Part shown: positions 33,150-43,498 of the stretch, piece by piece
How the letters are laid out: every line of letters starts with the position of its first letter
Numbering within the stretch: the stretch's first letter is position 1
Assembly (NCBI GenBank): GCA_913060895.1
Contig: CAJXSN010000002.1
Coordinates: 1 to 64,000 of the forward strand
Origin: an uncultured Sphingomonadaceae bacterium
GTDB lineage: Bacteria > Pseudomonadota > Alphaproteobacteria > Sphingomonadales > Sphingomonadaceae
Length of the DNA stretch: 64,000 nt
Direction: 5' to 3'
Program-made: the position numbers and the translations under genes
The notes under the pieces: model-generated
What the model was told of the DNA's origin: nothing
Databases searched by the model: none
What the model saw: only the letters and a program-made list of their open reading frames with translations

Positions 33150-33689
33150 TCAGTATTCCCCGCGCCGCCCGATCGATTCCACCCGAGCGTTCACCAGATC
33201 GCGTACCGCGGGGCTGACGAACGGGCTGATATCGCCGCCGTAAAGGGCGATTTCCTTGACCAGTTTCGAAGCAATCGGCTGCAGGCCGACATCGGCCATC
33301 AGGAAGACCGTCTCGATCTCGTCGTCGATCTGCTGGTTCATGCCCGCCATTTGATATTCGTATTCGAAATCGGCAACTGCGCGCAGACCGCGCACAATGA
33401 TGCTTGCACCCTGTTTGTGGGCAAACTTCATCAGCAGGGCATCGAACCCCACCACACGGGCATTGACGATTTTCATCTGCGCCAGTTCGGCGGTGACCAT
33501 GTCCATCCGCTCTTCCGGCGTGAACATCGGGTTCTTCGACGGGTTGGTGGTGACACCGATAATCAATTCATCGACCAGTTTCGCCCCGCGCCGGATGATA
33601 TCGCGATGCCCTCTGGTGATAGGATCGAAGGTGCCCGGATAGACCCCGATGCGCGGCTGTCCCGCCACTTTATCTGCGCTGGTGCTCAC
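33150..33689 (-). CDS. coaD: Phosphopantetheine adenylyltransferase
   Basis: Penultimate step of coenzyme A synthesis. 179 residues with PGTFDPITRGH (nucleotidyltransferase TxGH, residues 25-28), VRGLRAVADFEYEYQMAGMN and the ISPF signature. A GTG start at 33689 overlaps the ispA stop by 4 bases (GTGA). The first about 10 residues before IGVYPGT are an extra N-terminal tail. Confidence 0.95.
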   Translation of the reverse strand: MSTSADKVAGQPRIGVYPGTFDPITRGHRDIIRRGAKLVDELIIGVTTNPSKNPMFTPEERMDMVTAELAQMKIVNARVVGFDALLMKFAHKQGASIIVRGLRAVADFEYEYQMAGMNQQIDDEIETVFLMADVGLQPIASKLVKEIALYGGDISPFVSPAVRDLVNARVESIGRRGEY

Positions 33690-34588
33690 CTGTCTCTCTC
33701 CACAATAAATTTTGCCAATGCGATCAGCAGTGCTGCATCGGAACCATACTGAGCCAGATGGCCTGCAGCCTGATCCATAAGGGCGCGTGACTGGTTGCGT
33801 GCGCCCTCCACGCCCATCAACGTAACGAAGGTCTGCTTACCCTGTTCGCTGTCCTTGCCCACTGCCTTGCCGACGGTTTCTTCATCGCCTTCAACATCCA
33901 GTAGATCATCTGCAATCTGGAAGGCCAGTCCTACGTCGCGTGCATAAGAACGCAGCGGAGCGCGGCCTTCCGGTTGCAGTTTGCCCAGAATAGCGCCCAT
34001 CTCGACACTGGCGGCAAGTAATGCGCCGGTTTTCAACTGCTGGAGGCGAGTGATCGTGGGCAAATCGTAAGTCGCGCTGTCGGCGGCCATATCCATCACC
34101 TGTCCGCCAGCCATGCCGTTCATGCCAGAAGCCGAAGCAAGCGTGCGCGCCAGTTCCGCGCGCGTAAAGGGATCGGTGAAGGAGCGTTCATCGGTCAGGA
34201 TTTCAAACGCCAGCGCATGAAGGGAATCCCCCGCCAGCACAGCAGTAGCCTCGTCGAAAGCCTTGTGCACCGTAAGCTTGCCGCGGCGCAGATCGTCATC
34301 GTCCATGCACGGCAAATCGTCGTGGATCAGCGAGTAAACATGAATCGCTTCCACTGCGCAGGCCGCGCGCAGCGCCGGATCGCGCGCGACGCCCAACATT
34401 TCTGCAGTGGCCACCAACAGCAAGGGACGCACCCGTTTGCCCCCGCCCATAGTGGCATGGCGCATCGCCTCTACCAACCGGCGGCGGGTGTCGTTCGGCA
34501 CTGGAAGAAGCTCGTCGAAAACCCCGTCGATGTCCTGCTGGATCTGAGTGAACGCCGCGTCCAGCTTTATGCCGCTAGTGTCGACCAT
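33686..34588 (-). CDS. ispA: Polyprenyl (farnesyl/geranylgeranyl) diphosphate synthase
   Basis: Chain-elongating prenyltransferase supplying C15 (or C20) diphosphate for quinones, undecaprenyl carrier and carotenoids. 300 residues. The first Asp-rich motif DDLPCMDDDDLRRG is near 97-110; GGKRVRP upstream, and the second DDxxD is in FQIADDLLDVEGD. ATG 34588 is used; the frame runs up through xseB. It lies 14 bases after xseB, the usual xseB-ispA pairing. Confidence 0.93.
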   Translation of the reverse strand: MVDTSGIKLDAAFTQIQQDIDGVFDELLPVPNDTRRRLVEAMRHATMGGGKRVRPLLLVATAEMLGVARDPALRAACAVEAIHVYSLIHDDLPCMDDDDLRRGKLTVHKAFDEATAVLAGDSLHALAFEILTDERSFTDPFTRAELARTLASASGMNGMAGGQVMDMAADSATYDLPTITRLQQLKTGALLAASVEMGAILGKLQPEGRAPLRSYARDVGLAFQIADDLLDVEGDEETVGKAVGKDSEQGKQTFVTLMGVEGARNQSRALMDQAAGHLAQYGSDAALLIALAKFIVERDR

Positions 34589-34602
34589 TTCCACGATACC
34601 GA

Positions 34603-34872
34603 TCAGCCCTGTGTAGTGCTGTCGAAGGGGCGCGTTCCAGAGGCATTGCCGCTGCCATCCTGCACAATCGCCTCGATCCGGGCCTGCGCCGCATCGAGCC
34701 GCGCCTGACACGCCTTGCGAAGCTCCTCGCCCCGCGAATAAAGATTGATCGATTCGTCCAGCGGAACGTCCCCGCTTTCCAGCTGGCGAACGACCTGCTC
34801 CAGCGCGCTAAGCGCCTGTTCGAACGACATCTCGGTGATCGCCGGTTGTGTGACTGCTGTATCGTCTTCCAT
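34603..34872 (-). CDS. xseB: Exodeoxyribonuclease VII small subunit
   Basis: 89 residues. MSFEQALSALEQVVRQLESGDVPLDESINLYSRGEEL is the complete XseB core, a helical hairpin that binds XseA. It ends in a Ser/Thr-rich tail. The start ATG 34872 gives a 14-residue lead before the core. xseA is not in the window. Confidence 0.93.
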   Translation of the reverse strand: MEDDTAVTQPAITEMSFEQALSALEQVVRQLESGDVPLDESINLYSRGEELRKACQARLDAAQARIEAIVQDGSGNASGTRPFDSTTQG

Positions 34873-34935
34873 ATACCGAGCATTGACCGCACCCCCCACG
34901 ATGGTCAAGACATGCCCACCACAAGGGGTGCATTC

Positions 34936-35379
34936 ATGCAGTGGATTATCGCCAATATCGTCGCTTCGGTGGCATTCGGTATTCCCGGCGCGCGCGGCCA
35001 GCGAACAGCCCTGAACTCCTCTTGCACTCATATCGCTGCCGCAATGACCGGATATCTCAAACCGGTTTGGGCGGGGTTGGTTTATTCTGTCTGTCTGGCG
35101 GGGGTGCTCTGGTTCACCACCAAGCCGGGTCTCGCTGGTAGTTCGAAGGCCGCAGCGGTTCTCAACGTGGCGCTGCCGTGCTGCCTTTGCTCAGCAACCT
35201 ATTTTCTGACGAGACAAACGGTTCTGAAGTATTGGCCCATTATAGAAAAATCGCCGCCATCGCGCGCCGCTTTTGTGCGACTGCAGCCGAGGCCTTCAGC
35301 GCAATATGGGGTGCCTTGCGCTTCACCTGAATTTTTCCTTTTCCCGAGTCTGCGCAATTTACAGAAGGAACCAGCATAA
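34936..35379 (+). CDS. Possible small membrane protein
   Basis: 147 residues from an ATG that follows AAGGGGTG at fair spacing. Two or three hydrophobic stretches (MQWIIANIVASVAFGIPGA, WAGLVYSVCLAGVLWF, AAAVLNVALPCCLCSATYF), several Cys, and a less protein-like C-terminal third. Third-codon GC bias is weaker than in neighbouring genes and I recognise no family. It fills the gap between divergent xseB and the next plus-strand gene (3-base gap), which favours a real gene, but a chance frame is possible. Confidence 0.4.
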   Translation: MQWIIANIVASVAFGIPGARGQRTALNSSCTHIAAAMTGYLKPVWAGLVYSVCLAGVLWFTTKPGLAGSSKAAAVLNVALPCCLCSATYFLTRQTVLKYWPIIEKSPPSRAAFVRLQPRPSAQYGVPCASPEFFLFPSLRNLQKEPA

Positions 35380-35382
35380 GCC

Positions 35383-36063
35383 ATGTTCATCGGCCATTTC
35401 TCCGCTGCGTTCGTTGCAGCCGCCGCATCGCGCCGCGCACCCAGCCTGACTGCATTGTTCGTCGGGGCGCAATTGGTTGACTGGGGCTTCTTTACCTTCA
35501 GTCTGATCGGGCTGGAGAAAATGCGCATTGTGCCCGGGATCACCGCAATGAACCCGCTGGACCTGTATTTTATGCCCTATACTCACAGCTTGTTAGGTAC
35601 GGCAGTGTGGGGATTTGCGTTTGCTCTGGTCGCACTGGTCAAATGGCGGGATGTCGTTGCTGCAGTGATCGGATTTCTGGTCGTCATGTCGCACTGGGTA
35701 CTGGATCTTGTGACCCATCGCCCCGATCTGACGGTGGCAGGAGGACAGCACAAAATCGGTCTGGGACTGTGGGATCATCCCCTGCCCGCCATATCGCTGG
35801 AATTGGCGCTGATCTTCGGCAGCTTTCTCTATTTCATCCGCCGCACACGCGGGCCGATTGTGCCTCCGTTGATCCTGCTGGGCGTATTATTGGCGATGCA
35901 GGCGCTCAACTGGTTCGGGCCGCCGCCAGTAGAAGCGGGGCCGGCACTTTATCTTACATCGCTGGCTGCGTTTCTGATTTTGACCCTGATTGCCGGATGG
36001 GTCGGTTCGACACGGTGGCATAAACGCGAGGTCGGACTGGCAGTGGAGAGCCTGCATCGCTAA
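35383..36063 (+). CDS. YdjM/DUF457-like integral membrane protein
   Basis: 226 residues with six or so hydrophobic segments. It has spaced His/Asp residues in membrane-proximal positions ([41 protein letters not shown]). This is the pattern of the LexA-regulated YdjM/DUF457 'metal-dependent hydrolase' membrane family, whose activity is unproven. It is 10 bases before purL on the same strand. Confidence 0.65.
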   Translation: MFIGHFSAAFVAAAASRRAPSLTALFVGAQLVDWGFFTFSLIGLEKMRIVPGITAMNPLDLYFMPYTHSLLGTAVWGFAFALVALVKWRDVVAAVIGFLVVMSHWVLDLVTHRPDLTVAGGQHKIGLGLWDHPLPAISLELALIFGSFLYFIRRTRGPIVPPLILLGVLLAMQALNWFGPPPVEAGPALYLTSLAAFLILTLIAGWVGSTRWHKREVGLAVESLHR

Positions 36064-36073
36064 TGCGCGAGGC

Positions 36074-38320
36074 ATGGCTACACACACCGCACAGTCCAGC
36101 GACTCGATCACTCCGGAAATAGTCGAACAACACGGGCTATCGCCGGAAGAATATGAAAACGTTCTGAAGGGATTAGGCCGCGAGCCTAATCTGGTCGAGC
36201 TTGGTATATTCTCGGTCATGTGGAGCGAGCATTGCTCTTACAAATCCTCCCGCTTCCATTTGAAGAAATTACCGACAGAGGCACCGTGGGTGATTTGCGG
36301 ACCGGGCGAAAATGCAGGCATCATCGACATTGGTGACGGGCCAAACGGCACGAAACTGGCCGCTATCTTCAAGATGGAAAGCCACAACCACCCCAGTTAC
36401 ATCGAACCCTATCAGGGCGCAGCGACCGGGGTGGGCGGTATCTTGCGCGACGTGTTTACGATGGGCGCGCGTCCGGTTGCCAACGCCAACGCCCTGCGTT
36501 TTGGCCGGCCTGAGCATCCCAAGATGAAGCATCTGGTGCAGGGCGTGGTTGCCGGCATCGGCGGGTACGGCAATTGTGTGGGTGTGCCGACCGTGGCGGG
36601 CGAGACAAATTTTCACCCGGCGTATGATGGCAACATTCTGGTCAACGCGATGACTGTGGGCGTCGCCGATCAGAAGAAGATTTTCTACAGCGCAGCAACC
36701 GGTGTGGGCAACCCGATCGTCTATGTCGGCAGCAAGACCGGACGCGACGGTATTCACGGCGCAACAATGGCCAGCACCGATTTCGGCGAAGACACAGAAG
36801 CCAAGCGCCCCACCGTGCAGGTCGGCGATCCTTTTACCGAGAAGCTGCTGATCGAGGCGTGCCTTGAACTGATGGCAACCGATGCCATTGTCGCCATTCA
36901 GGATATGGGGGCAGCAGGCCTGACATCGTCGGGCGTGGAAATGGCCACAAATGGCAAGGCTGGTATCCACCTTGATATGAACGCCGTACCGTGCCGTGAA
37001 GAAGGCATGACGCCATACGAAATGATGCTGAGCGAAAGTCAGGAGCGTATGCTCATGGTTTTAAAGCCGGGCAAAGAAGCTATGGCGGCCGAAATTTTCA
37101 GGAAATGGGAACTGGATTTCGCGGTCATTGGCGAAGTGACCGACACGAGGCACATGGTGCTCGAATTCGATGGCGAAATCGTATGCGATATCCCGCTGGG
37201 CCCGCTTGCTGCCGATGCCCCGGAATACGAGCGGCCTTATCTGTCGAAAGAAGCTTACAAGGCGTGGGCCAAGGTCGCGCCTCTGGGCGAAATTTCAGAA
37301 AGCACCGACATTACCGGCGATTTGCTGAAAATGATGGCCAGCCCGGCCCTCGCCTCACGCCAGTGGATTGCCCAGCAGTACGATTCGCAGGTTGGCGCTG
37401 ATACGCTGCAAACTGGTGGCGATGCAGGCGTGGTGCGCGTTCACGGCACGCAGAAAGCGCTGGCCATCACCACAGATTGCAGCCCGCGATATGTTTATGC
37501 CGACCCCTTTGAAGGCGGGAAGCAGGCGATTGCAGAGGCATACCGGAACCTGTCCGCCGTGGGCGCGCGACCGCTGGCCGTTACCAATTGTCTCAATTTC
37601 GCCAATCCGCAGCGGCCTGAGATCATGGCCCAGCTGGTCCACGCTCTGGAAGGTATGGGCGAGGCTTGCCGTGCGCTCGACTTTCCAATCGTGAGCGGCA
37701 ACGTCTCGCTGTATAACGAAAGCAAGGCGACCGGCGGAGGGTCGGCGATCCTCCCCACTCCCGCAATCGGCGGCGTGGGGCTTATCGAAAACTACGCGCA
37801 GATGATAACCAGCAGCTTCGTTGCAGAGGGGGAGACAGTGCTTCTGATCGGCTACGGTCCGGGGCATCTGGGACAATCGCAATGGCTGCGCACTATTCAC
37901 GGGCGCGAGGACGGGGATGCACCACCTGTCGATCTGGCGGTCGAAAAACGACTGGGGGAACTGGTCCGGGAACTGATCGCCGAAGGCCGCATCACTGCAG
38001 CTCACGATGTGTCGGATGGCGGGCCACTGGTTGCGATTGCGGAGATGGCGATGGCTGGCGGGATCGGCGCAGAACTGGCTATGCCGGACTCCGAAAAAAT
38101 GACTGCCGCCCTTTTTGGCGAGGATCAGGGCCGGATGCTGGTGACCACCAGTGATCCTACGGTGATCGAGCGCGCCAATGCGGCCGAACTTTATGCCACC
38201 AAAGTCGGCACGACCGGCGGCAATGGTATTGCAATCAATGGCCAACACGTCAGCATCACGGCACTGCGCGAAGCCAGCGCCAGCTTCTTTCACGACTGGA
38301 TGGAGAACCAGGCTCTGTGA
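36074..38320 (+). CDS. purL: Phosphoribosylformylglycinamidine synthase subunit PurL
   Basis: Fourth step of purine synthesis, the ATP-dependent amidation of FGAR. 748 residues: the short PurL that works with separate PurS and PurQ. Features: [14 protein letters not shown] near the N-terminus (catalytic His), [31 protein letters not shown] (here [17 protein letters not shown]) and [15 protein letters not shown] 36074 is used; the frame is open upstream into the membrane gene. The stop overlaps the next GTG. Confidence 0.96.
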   Translation: MATHTAQSSDSITPEIVEQHGLSPEEYENVLKGLGREPNLVELGIFSVMWSEHCSYKSSRFHLKKLPTEAPWVICGPGENAGIIDIGDGPNGTKLAAIFKMESHNHPSYIEPYQGAATGVGGILRDVFTMGARPVANANALRFGRPEHPKMKHLVQGVVAGIGGYGNCVGVPTVAGETNFHPAYDGNILVNAMTVGVADQKKIFYSAATGVGNPIVYVGSKTGRDGIHGATMASTDFGEDTEAKRPTVQVGDPFTEKLLIEACLELMATDAIVAIQDMGAAGLTSSGVEMATNGKAGIHLDMNAVPCREEGMTPYEMMLSESQERMLMVLKPGKEAMAAEIFRKWELDFAVIGEVTDTRHMVLEFDGEIVCDIPLGPLAADAPEYERPYLSKEAYKAWAKVAPLGEISESTDITGDLLKMMASPALASRQWIAQQYDSQVGADTLQTGGDAGVVRVHGTQKALAITTDCSPRYVYADPFEGGKQAIAEAYRNLSAVGARPLAVTNCLNFANPQRPEIMAQLVHALEGMGEACRALDFPIVSGNVSLYNESKATGGGSAILPTPAIGGVGLIENYAQMITSSFVAEGETVLLIGYGPGHLGQSQWLRTIHGREDGDAPPVDLAVEKRLGELVRELIAEGRITAAHDVSDGGPLVAIAEMAMAGGIGAELAMPDSEKMTAALFGEDQGRMLVTTSDPTVIERANAAELYATKVGTTGGNGIAINGQHVSITALREASASFFHDWMENQAL

Positions 38321-38724
38321 ACGCTGGTCATTCAGACGCACCGCTTGCCAAAAAGCTCAACCTCCGGGACGAACAACGTGTCTGGTTCGAGGATATGCCA
38401 GCCAATATTCAGGACGAGATCGACGAATACGCGCTGGAGCTGATCTTCGTTGGCAGCCCGGCCGAAGGCTTCGATGCCGGGCATATTTTCGTGGTCGATG
38501 CTGAAACGCTGACAGATAAATTGACGCGCCTGCGCCCCTTTTTGTCGTCAGACGGGCAAATTTGGGTCAGTTGGCCAAAACAAGGCTCAGATCAGCAATT
38601 GGCGCTCGATCAAACTGATGTACTGCGGATCGGAATGGCGGCAGGCTTTGTCGACACCAAGGATTGCACAGTCGACGAAATATGGTCCGGCATCAAATTC
38701 GTAATTCCCAAGGCCGAGCGCTGA
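38317..38724 (+). CDS. DUF3052-like protein
   Basis: 135 residues with a GTG start overlapping the purL stop by 4 bases (GTGA). Recognisable blocks: [52 protein letters not shown] and [25 protein letters not shown], as in DUF3052 proteins, which are small, cytosolic and uncharacterised. Coupling to purL hints at co-regulation with purine synthesis but not at a function. Confidence 0.75.
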   Translation: MNAGHSDAPLAKKLNLRDEQRVWFEDMPANIQDEIDEYALELIFVGSPAEGFDAGHIFVVDAETLTDKLTRLRPFLSSDGQIWVSWPKQGSDQQLALDQTDVLRIGMAAGFVDTKDCTVDEIWSGIKFVIPKAER

Positions 38725-39040
38725 TCCGCTAAGGAGTTCGCATTGCCCGACATAATCTGCAGGCGCGTACGCACTCTTTACGCATTATCCGCAGACATTC
38801 GTAATACGTCTCCGGACGGTCCAAACTCAGCCGCTCACGCGCAACGTCGATATTTGTGGCTGTATTCGGTCAGGACATAAAACATGTTTTGGTACTGCCC
38901 GGGTGCATCCGTGGACGCCCCCATCTATGTTCGGTAACCTCCAAAATATAAAAATTAGTCTATCAATCTTAACCGGCATTATAGCTTCGCAGGAACAACA
39001 ACCTGTTCAAATGCAAACCACGGGCCGATAGGTTTAACCC
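38725..39040. other. 316-base intergenic region
   Basis: No open frame of 60 codons on either strand and AT-richer than its flanks, especially 38935-39020. It contains a 12-base perfect palindrome AAAACATGTTTT (38879-38890) and a GGAAC near 38990 without a CGTT partner. It probably carries the promoter of the nitroreductase gene; I could not assign a -35/-10 pair with confidence. No structured RNA recognised. Confidence 0.5.
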
Positions 39041-39727
39041 ATGCAAGAACATGCAAGCATACCCTATTTTCTCCCGGCTATGTCCGACGATGAGCGCGTG
39101 GAACGTGCTTCTGCGATGCAGGAAAAGCTGTCACGGCGTAGAACCTGCCGCGATTTCGCCAACACTCCTGTCCCGCGCGAAATTATCGAGCAGGCAATTC
39201 TTGCCGCAGGCAGCGCGCCAAATGGTGCAAACCATCAGCCATGGCATTTCACAGCGGTGTCTTCTCCTGACAAAAAGCGCGCTATTCGCGAAGCGGCGGA
39301 GGAGGAGGAGCGCCGGTTTTACGGCGCGGATGGAGACGATCCGAAAGCCAGCGAGGAATGGCTCTCTGCCCTCGCCCCGATCGGTACCAGTGCCAATAAG
39401 CCGTTTCTAGAAACTGCACCGTGGTTGATCGTGGTGTTTGCCCAGCGCAAAGGCGGGATCGAGGAAGACGGCAAGACGCAGAATTACTATGTCAATGAAA
39501 GCGTCGGGATCGCCTGCGGAATGCTGATTGCGACTTTGCACGAAGCTGGGCTGGCGACTCTGACGCACACTCCCTCGCCGATGGGTTTTCTACGCGATCT
39601 GTGCAACCGGCCCAGCGAGGAAAAGCCGGTAATGATCGTGGTGGCCGGCCTGCCTGCAGAAGGCGCGAGTGTTCCTGCACACGCAACCCGTAAGAAGCCG
39701 CTCGAGAAAGTGTCCAGCTGGCTTTAG
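39041..39727 (+). CDS. Nitroreductase-family flavoprotein
   Basis: 228 residues. KLSRRRTCRDFANTPVPREIIEQAILAAGSAPNGANHQPWHF is the FMN-binding start of the family, and ESVGIACGMLIATLHEAGLATLTHTPSPMGFL the second FMN/dimer region. NAD(P)H-dependent reductase of an unidentified nitro or quinone-type substrate, cytosolic. It resembles the iodotyrosine-deiodinase-like branch in its RRTCRDF start. It is convergent with serB (12-base gap). Confidence 0.88.
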   Translation: MQEHASIPYFLPAMSDDERVERASAMQEKLSRRRTCRDFANTPVPREIIEQAILAAGSAPNGANHQPWHFTAVSSPDKKRAIREAAEEEERRFYGADGDDPKASEEWLSALAPIGTSANKPFLETAPWLIVVFAQRKGGIEEDGKTQNYYVNESVGIACGMLIATLHEAGLATLTHTPSPMGFLRDLCNRPSEEKPVMIVVAGLPAEGASVPAHATRKKPLEKVSSWL

Positions 39728-39739
39728 CATAAAGCAGTA

Positions 39740-40621
39740 TCAGGTGGCCCAGTGGACCTGCGGAATATCCAGCAATTTCAGCACCGATGTCAGATCGCCC
39801 CGGTCAATCCAGCCATTCGCCGCCTCGCGTGCTTTGGGCTTTGCGCGGTAGGCAAAGCCATAATTCGATGCAGCTATCATCGGAATATCATTTGCCCCGT
39901 CGCCTGCAGTCAGGGAGCGGGCACTCTGACTCAGCTTGCTAAGCTCGGCTTCCAGTGTAGATTTCTTGGTGCCGCTGTCGACGACCGGACCGGCCAGCTC
40001 CCCAGTCAACGCACCATCCGCCACCGCGAGCCGGTTACCGACCACCTGATCGAAGCCAAGTATTTCCGCGACGACATCGGCAAAATGGTGGAAGCCCCCT
40101 GTGACAAGCACAGTATGGCATCCCTTTGATTTTAATGTCTCCACTAGCACCCGCGCGCCTGGAGTCGGTCGAATGCGCTCCTCCAGACACCGCTGGATCG
40201 CGATTTCGTCCAGCCCAGCCAACAATCCAACCCGTTCCCGTAGTGCACTTTCGAAGTCGAGCTCGCCTAGCATGGCGCGCTCAGTGATTTCGGAAACCTG
40301 ATCCTTCAGCCCTGCGAAATCCGCCAGCTCGTCGATACATTCCTGTCCGATCATGGTTGAATCCATGTCGGACACAAACAGGTTCGGCAAAGTAATCAAA
40401 TCCGGTGCGACCAGACCATCTGTAGGTCCCAAATGCTCGTCCACAGCTTTGCGGAGCGATGCGACGTCACATTTTGGCAGCTCCAGTTGCAGCACTTCCC
40501 CACAATGCTCCAACATCACGGCCCGCGCGACCGGCATCGCCTGACTTTCAAGCGCGGACAGAAGCGCATCAAGACGTATTCCCAGTAAGTCCGGGTCTGC
40601 TATCAGCCGGGCGATGAGCAC
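39740..40621 (-). CDS. serB: Phosphoserine phosphatase
   Basis: Last step of serine synthesis. 293 residues: an ACT-like N-terminal domain of about 75 residues, then a HAD domain. DMDST at 85-89 has the nucleophile Asp85 and Asp87. Further motifs are VTGGFHHFADVVAEILG, KKSTLEAEL and GDGANDIPMI. The GTG start at 40621 has a well-placed GGAGAG and is the N-terminus expected for the family (LIARLIADPD). It overlaps the divergent miaA start by 8 bases. Confidence 0.94.
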   Translation of the reverse strand: MLIARLIADPDLLGIRLDALLSALESQAMPVARAVMLEHCGEVLQLELPKCDVASLRKAVDEHLGPTDGLVAPDLITLPNLFVSDMDSTMIGQECIDELADFAGLKDQVSEITERAMLGELDFESALRERVGLLAGLDEIAIQRCLEERIRPTPGARVLVETLKSKGCHTVLVTGGFHHFADVVAEILGFDQVVGNRLAVADGALTGELAGPVVDSGTKKSTLEAELSKLSQSARSLTAGDGANDIPMIAASNYGFAYRAKPKAREAANGWIDRGDLTSVLKLLDIPQVHWAT

Positions 40622-41597
40622 TGTATACTCTCCAGAAGAAAAGGTTGCAGACCGTGCGCTGCATGGTCCGGTCGCGCTCATTGCAGGGCCTACAGCAAGC
40701 GGCAAGAGTGATTTGGCGATCGAGCTGGCTTTGCAATTGCATGCGCGGCGGCGTGATGCGGTAATTATCAATGCCGACAGCATGCAGGTTTATTCTGATC
40801 TTCAAGTCGTGAGCGCGCGGCCTACTGCCGAGGAAATGCGTGGTGTCCCGCATCGCCTTTTCGGCATATGGGACGGAGCGCATGCCTGTTCCACTGCGGA
40901 TTGGGCAGCGGCCGCCAAGGAAGAGGTTGATCAAACACATGCTGACGGCGCAATCCCAATTCTGGTGGGTGGGACTGGGCTGTACTTGCAAACTCTACTG
41001 GAAGGGATCGCGCCGATACCCGAGATTGCCAACGATACCCGGTCCCGTGTCCGAAGCCTGGCCAAAGACGAATTGCGCAAGAATCTTGTTGAATTGGACC
41101 CGCAGGCAATGTCGCGCATCGGGGAGAACGACACCCAGCGCATGTCCCGGGCGTTGGAGGTGGTGCTGTCGACCGGCAAGACGCTTGGGCATTGGCAAAA
41201 GTATAAGACTGGCGGCATCCAGCAGGAAATCGATCTGCACCCGCTCATTATGCTGCCCGAGAGGGAATGGCTGTATAGCAGGTGCAACGCACGGTTCGAA
41301 TGGATGCTCGATAACGGAGCGATGGACGAGGTGGCCAAGCTACTGGAACGGCAGCTCCACCCCGATTTGCCGGTCATGCGCGCTATCGGCGTTCCGGAAA
41401 TCGCGGCTGAAATGGCCAGCAGATCGGTCGATCCAGGTGCCTCGCTGAAGGAGCGCGGCAGTGCTTCGACAAGGCAGTATGCCAAGCGCCAATATACTTG
41501 GTTTCGCAACCAATCTCCCGCTTGGTGGCCCAGAGATAATGGGGAGGGAACCAAAAATGCCATTATTTCCCGACATTTTGAATTATTATTACAATAG
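40614..41597 (+). CDS. miaA: tRNA dimethylallyltransferase
   Basis: Adds the dimethylallyl group to A37 of tRNAs reading UNN codons. 327 residues. P-loop GPTASGKS at 25-32, then NADSMQVYSDLQVVSARPT (substrate/Mg site), PHRLFG, GGTGLYLQTLLEGIAPIP and KRQYTWFRNQ near the end. The ATG at 40614 lacks a clear ribosome site but is the only start before the P-loop. The first bases are shared with divergent serB. Confidence 0.95.
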   Translation: MSTVYSPEEKVADRALHGPVALIAGPTASGKSDLAIELALQLHARRRDAVIINADSMQVYSDLQVVSARPTAEEMRGVPHRLFGIWDGAHACSTADWAAAAKEEVDQTHADGAIPILVGGTGLYLQTLLEGIAPIPEIANDTRSRVRSLAKDELRKNLVELDPQAMSRIGENDTQRMSRALEVVLSTGKTLGHWQKYKTGGIQQEIDLHPLIMLPEREWLYSRCNARFEWMLDNGAMDEVAKLLERQLHPDLPVMRAIGVPEIAAEMASRSVDPGASLKERGSASTRQYAKRQYTWFRNQSPAWWPRDNGEGTKNAIISRHFELLLQ

Positions 41598-41604
41598 TAG
41601 GTCT

Positions 41605-41633
41605 TGACAAGTTAGATAATAACTAATAATGCG
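41605..41633 (+). promoter_or_regulatory. Promoter of ilvB
   Basis: Perfect -35 TTGACA (41605-41610), 17 bases, then TAATGC (41628-41633) as -10, just after the miaA stop in an AT-rich stretch. Transcription would begin near 41640, about 55 bases before the ilvB ATG. Confidence 0.6.
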
Positions 41634-41649
41634 GTTCCAGACCCAAAGG

Positions 41650-41673
41650 GCCCGGCGTTCCCCCACGCCGGGC
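41650..41673 (+). terminator. GC-rich hairpin in the ilvB leader
   Basis: Nine-base perfect stem GCCCGGCGT / ACGCCGGGC with loop TCCCCC, followed by TCTACTTTT. It may end miaA transcripts weakly or act as an attenuator-like element just downstream of the ilvB promoter. No branched-chain-rich leader peptide was found here. Confidence 0.45.
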
Positions 41674-41695
41674 TCTACTTTTAAGGACGGTACAA

Positions 41696-43489
41696 ATGAC
41701 CGCTTCGGCCGACGCCAGCGACAACACCACCACTCTGCCATCAGCGCGCACCGGCGCGGCGGTTCTAGTAGACAGTCTGGTGCGTGAAGGGGTGGAATTC
41801 GTGTTCGGCTACCCCGGCGGCGCAGTTTTACCGATCTACGACGAATTGTTCGGCGACGAACGCATCCGTCACATACTGGTGCGGCACGAAGCTGGCGCGG
41901 CTCACGCGGCAGAAGGATACGCGCGCAGCACCGGCAAACCGGGCGTGGTTCTGGTTACTTCCGGCCCCGGCGCCACGAATGCCGTCACCGGCATCGCAGA
42001 TGCGTTTATGGATTCGATCCCGTTAGTGGTCATCACCGGTCAGGTCCCCACAGCGCTGATCGGTACCGATGCGTTTCAGGAAGCGGACACTGTCGGCATC
42101 ACCCGCCATTGTACGAAGCACAATTACCTCGTCAAAGACCCGGATGCGTTGGAAGCCACTCTTGCAGAGGCGTTCCGCATTGCCACCACCGGACGCCCCG
42201 GCCCCGTACTGGTGGACATACCCAAGGACGTTCAGATTGCAGGCGCCAGTCGCGGGGTGAAGGAGCCGACACTCTCCTCCGATCGTTATCAGCCACGCAC
42301 CGTCGCAGCGGGAGATGAAATTGCCCAAGCGATCGAGATGATCGCAGCCGCCGAGTGTCCTGTCTTCTACACTGGCGGCGGGGTTATCAATTCCGGCCCC
42401 GATGCCAGCAAGGCCCTGCGCAAGTTGCAGGAACTGATCGATGCACCCGTCACCTCCACCCTGATGGGACTGGGTGCGTTCAGCGCCGACCATCCCGACT
42501 GGCTGGGGATGCTGGGAATGCACGGTACGTTCGAAGCCAATATGGCGATGAACAAATCCGATCTGATTATTGCAGTCGGTGCCAGGTTCGATGATCGGGT
42601 GACAGGGCGGCTGGATGCCTTCGCCCCAAATTCGAAGAAGATCCATATCGATATCGACCGGGCCAGTATCAACAAGGTTGTGCCCGTCGATCTGGGCCTG
42701 ATCGGCGATTGCGGAACGGTGTTGAACCAGCTGATAGAAGGCTGGGCGTCACGCCAGCACGCGGATCGCGGCGAATGGAAAGCGCGCATTGCCGGATGGC
42801 GTGCGCGCGAATGCCTCGCCTATCCCCATACCACGGGCTCGCAAGGTCTGATGATGCCACAAAAAGCGGTCGAGCGGCTGTTTGCCCTGACCCGTGATCG
42901 TAATCCCATTATCACCACCGAGGTCGGTCAGCACCAAATGTGGGCAGCCCAGTATTTTGGGTTTATGGGGCCGAACAAGTGGCTCACCAGCGGGGGCCTT
43001 GGCACGATGGGTTACGGCCTTCCTGCCGCGATCGGCGCGCAATTGGGTAACGCCGATGCGCTGGTGATCGATATTGCGGGCGAAGCCAGCATTCAAATGA
43101 ATATTCAAGAGCTTGGCACAGCGAGCCAATACCGCCTGCCGGTGAAGGTCTTCATCCTCAACAACGAATTTATGGGAATGGTCCGCCAATGGCAGGAACT
43201 GACCTATGAAAGCCGTTATTCCAACAGCTATTCCGACAGTCTGCCCGACTTCGTGGCGCTGGCAGAGGCATATGGCTGGAAGGGAATACGCATCGAAGAC
43301 GAAGCCGGATTGGACGGCGGCATCGATGCGATGTTGGCGCATGATGGCCCGGTGATTGTCGATTGCCGCGTATCGAAAGAAGCCAATTGTCTGCCGATGA
43401 TACCCAGCGGGGCGGCGCATACAGACATGCTTCTGTATGGGGATGAAACGACGGGCACTATGGACGACAAGGCCAAGGCGCTGGTTTAG
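41696..43489 (+). CDS. ilvB: Acetolactate synthase large (catalytic) subunit
   Basis: TPP/FAD enzyme for the first common step of valine, leucine and isoleucine synthesis. 597 residues. [15 protein letters not shown] and [15 protein letters not shown] (TPP-activating Glu) are near the N-terminus, [10 protein letters not shown] in the middle, and the TPP/Mg site [15 protein letters not shown] with [19 protein letters not shown] at the C-terminal domain. It is followed after 9 bases by the regulatory subunit. Confidence 0.96.
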   Translation: MTASADASDNTTTLPSARTGAAVLVDSLVREGVEFVFGYPGGAVLPIYDELFGDERIRHILVRHEAGAAHAAEGYARSTGKPGVVLVTSGPGATNAVTGIADAFMDSIPLVVITGQVPTALIGTDAFQEADTVGITRHCTKHNYLVKDPDALEATLAEAFRIATTGRPGPVLVDIPKDVQIAGASRGVKEPTLSSDRYQPRTVAAGDEIAQAIEMIAAAECPVFYTGGGVINSGPDASKALRKLQELIDAPVTSTLMGLGAFSADHPDWLGMLGMHGTFEANMAMNKSDLIIAVGARFDDRVTGRLDAFAPNSKKIHIDIDRASINKVVPVDLGLIGDCGTVLNQLIEGWASRQHADRGEWKARIAGWRARECLAYPHTTGSQGLMMPQKAVERLFALTRDRNPIITTEVGQHQMWAAQYFGFMGPNKWLTSGGLGTMGYGLPAAIGAQLGNADALVIDIAGEASIQMNIQELGTASQYRLPVKVFILNNEFMGMVRQWQELTYESRYSNSYSDSLPDFVALAEAYGWKGIRIEDEAGLDGGIDAMLAHDGPVIVDCRVSKEANCLPMIPSGAAHTDMLLYGDETTGTMDDKAKALV

Positions 43490-43498
43490 GATTATTCA

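Noticed and set aside
41634-41695. Leader peptide for ilvB attenuation
   Set aside because: The only small frame (ATG at 41630) lacks Ile, Leu or Val codon runs; only a hairpin is reported.
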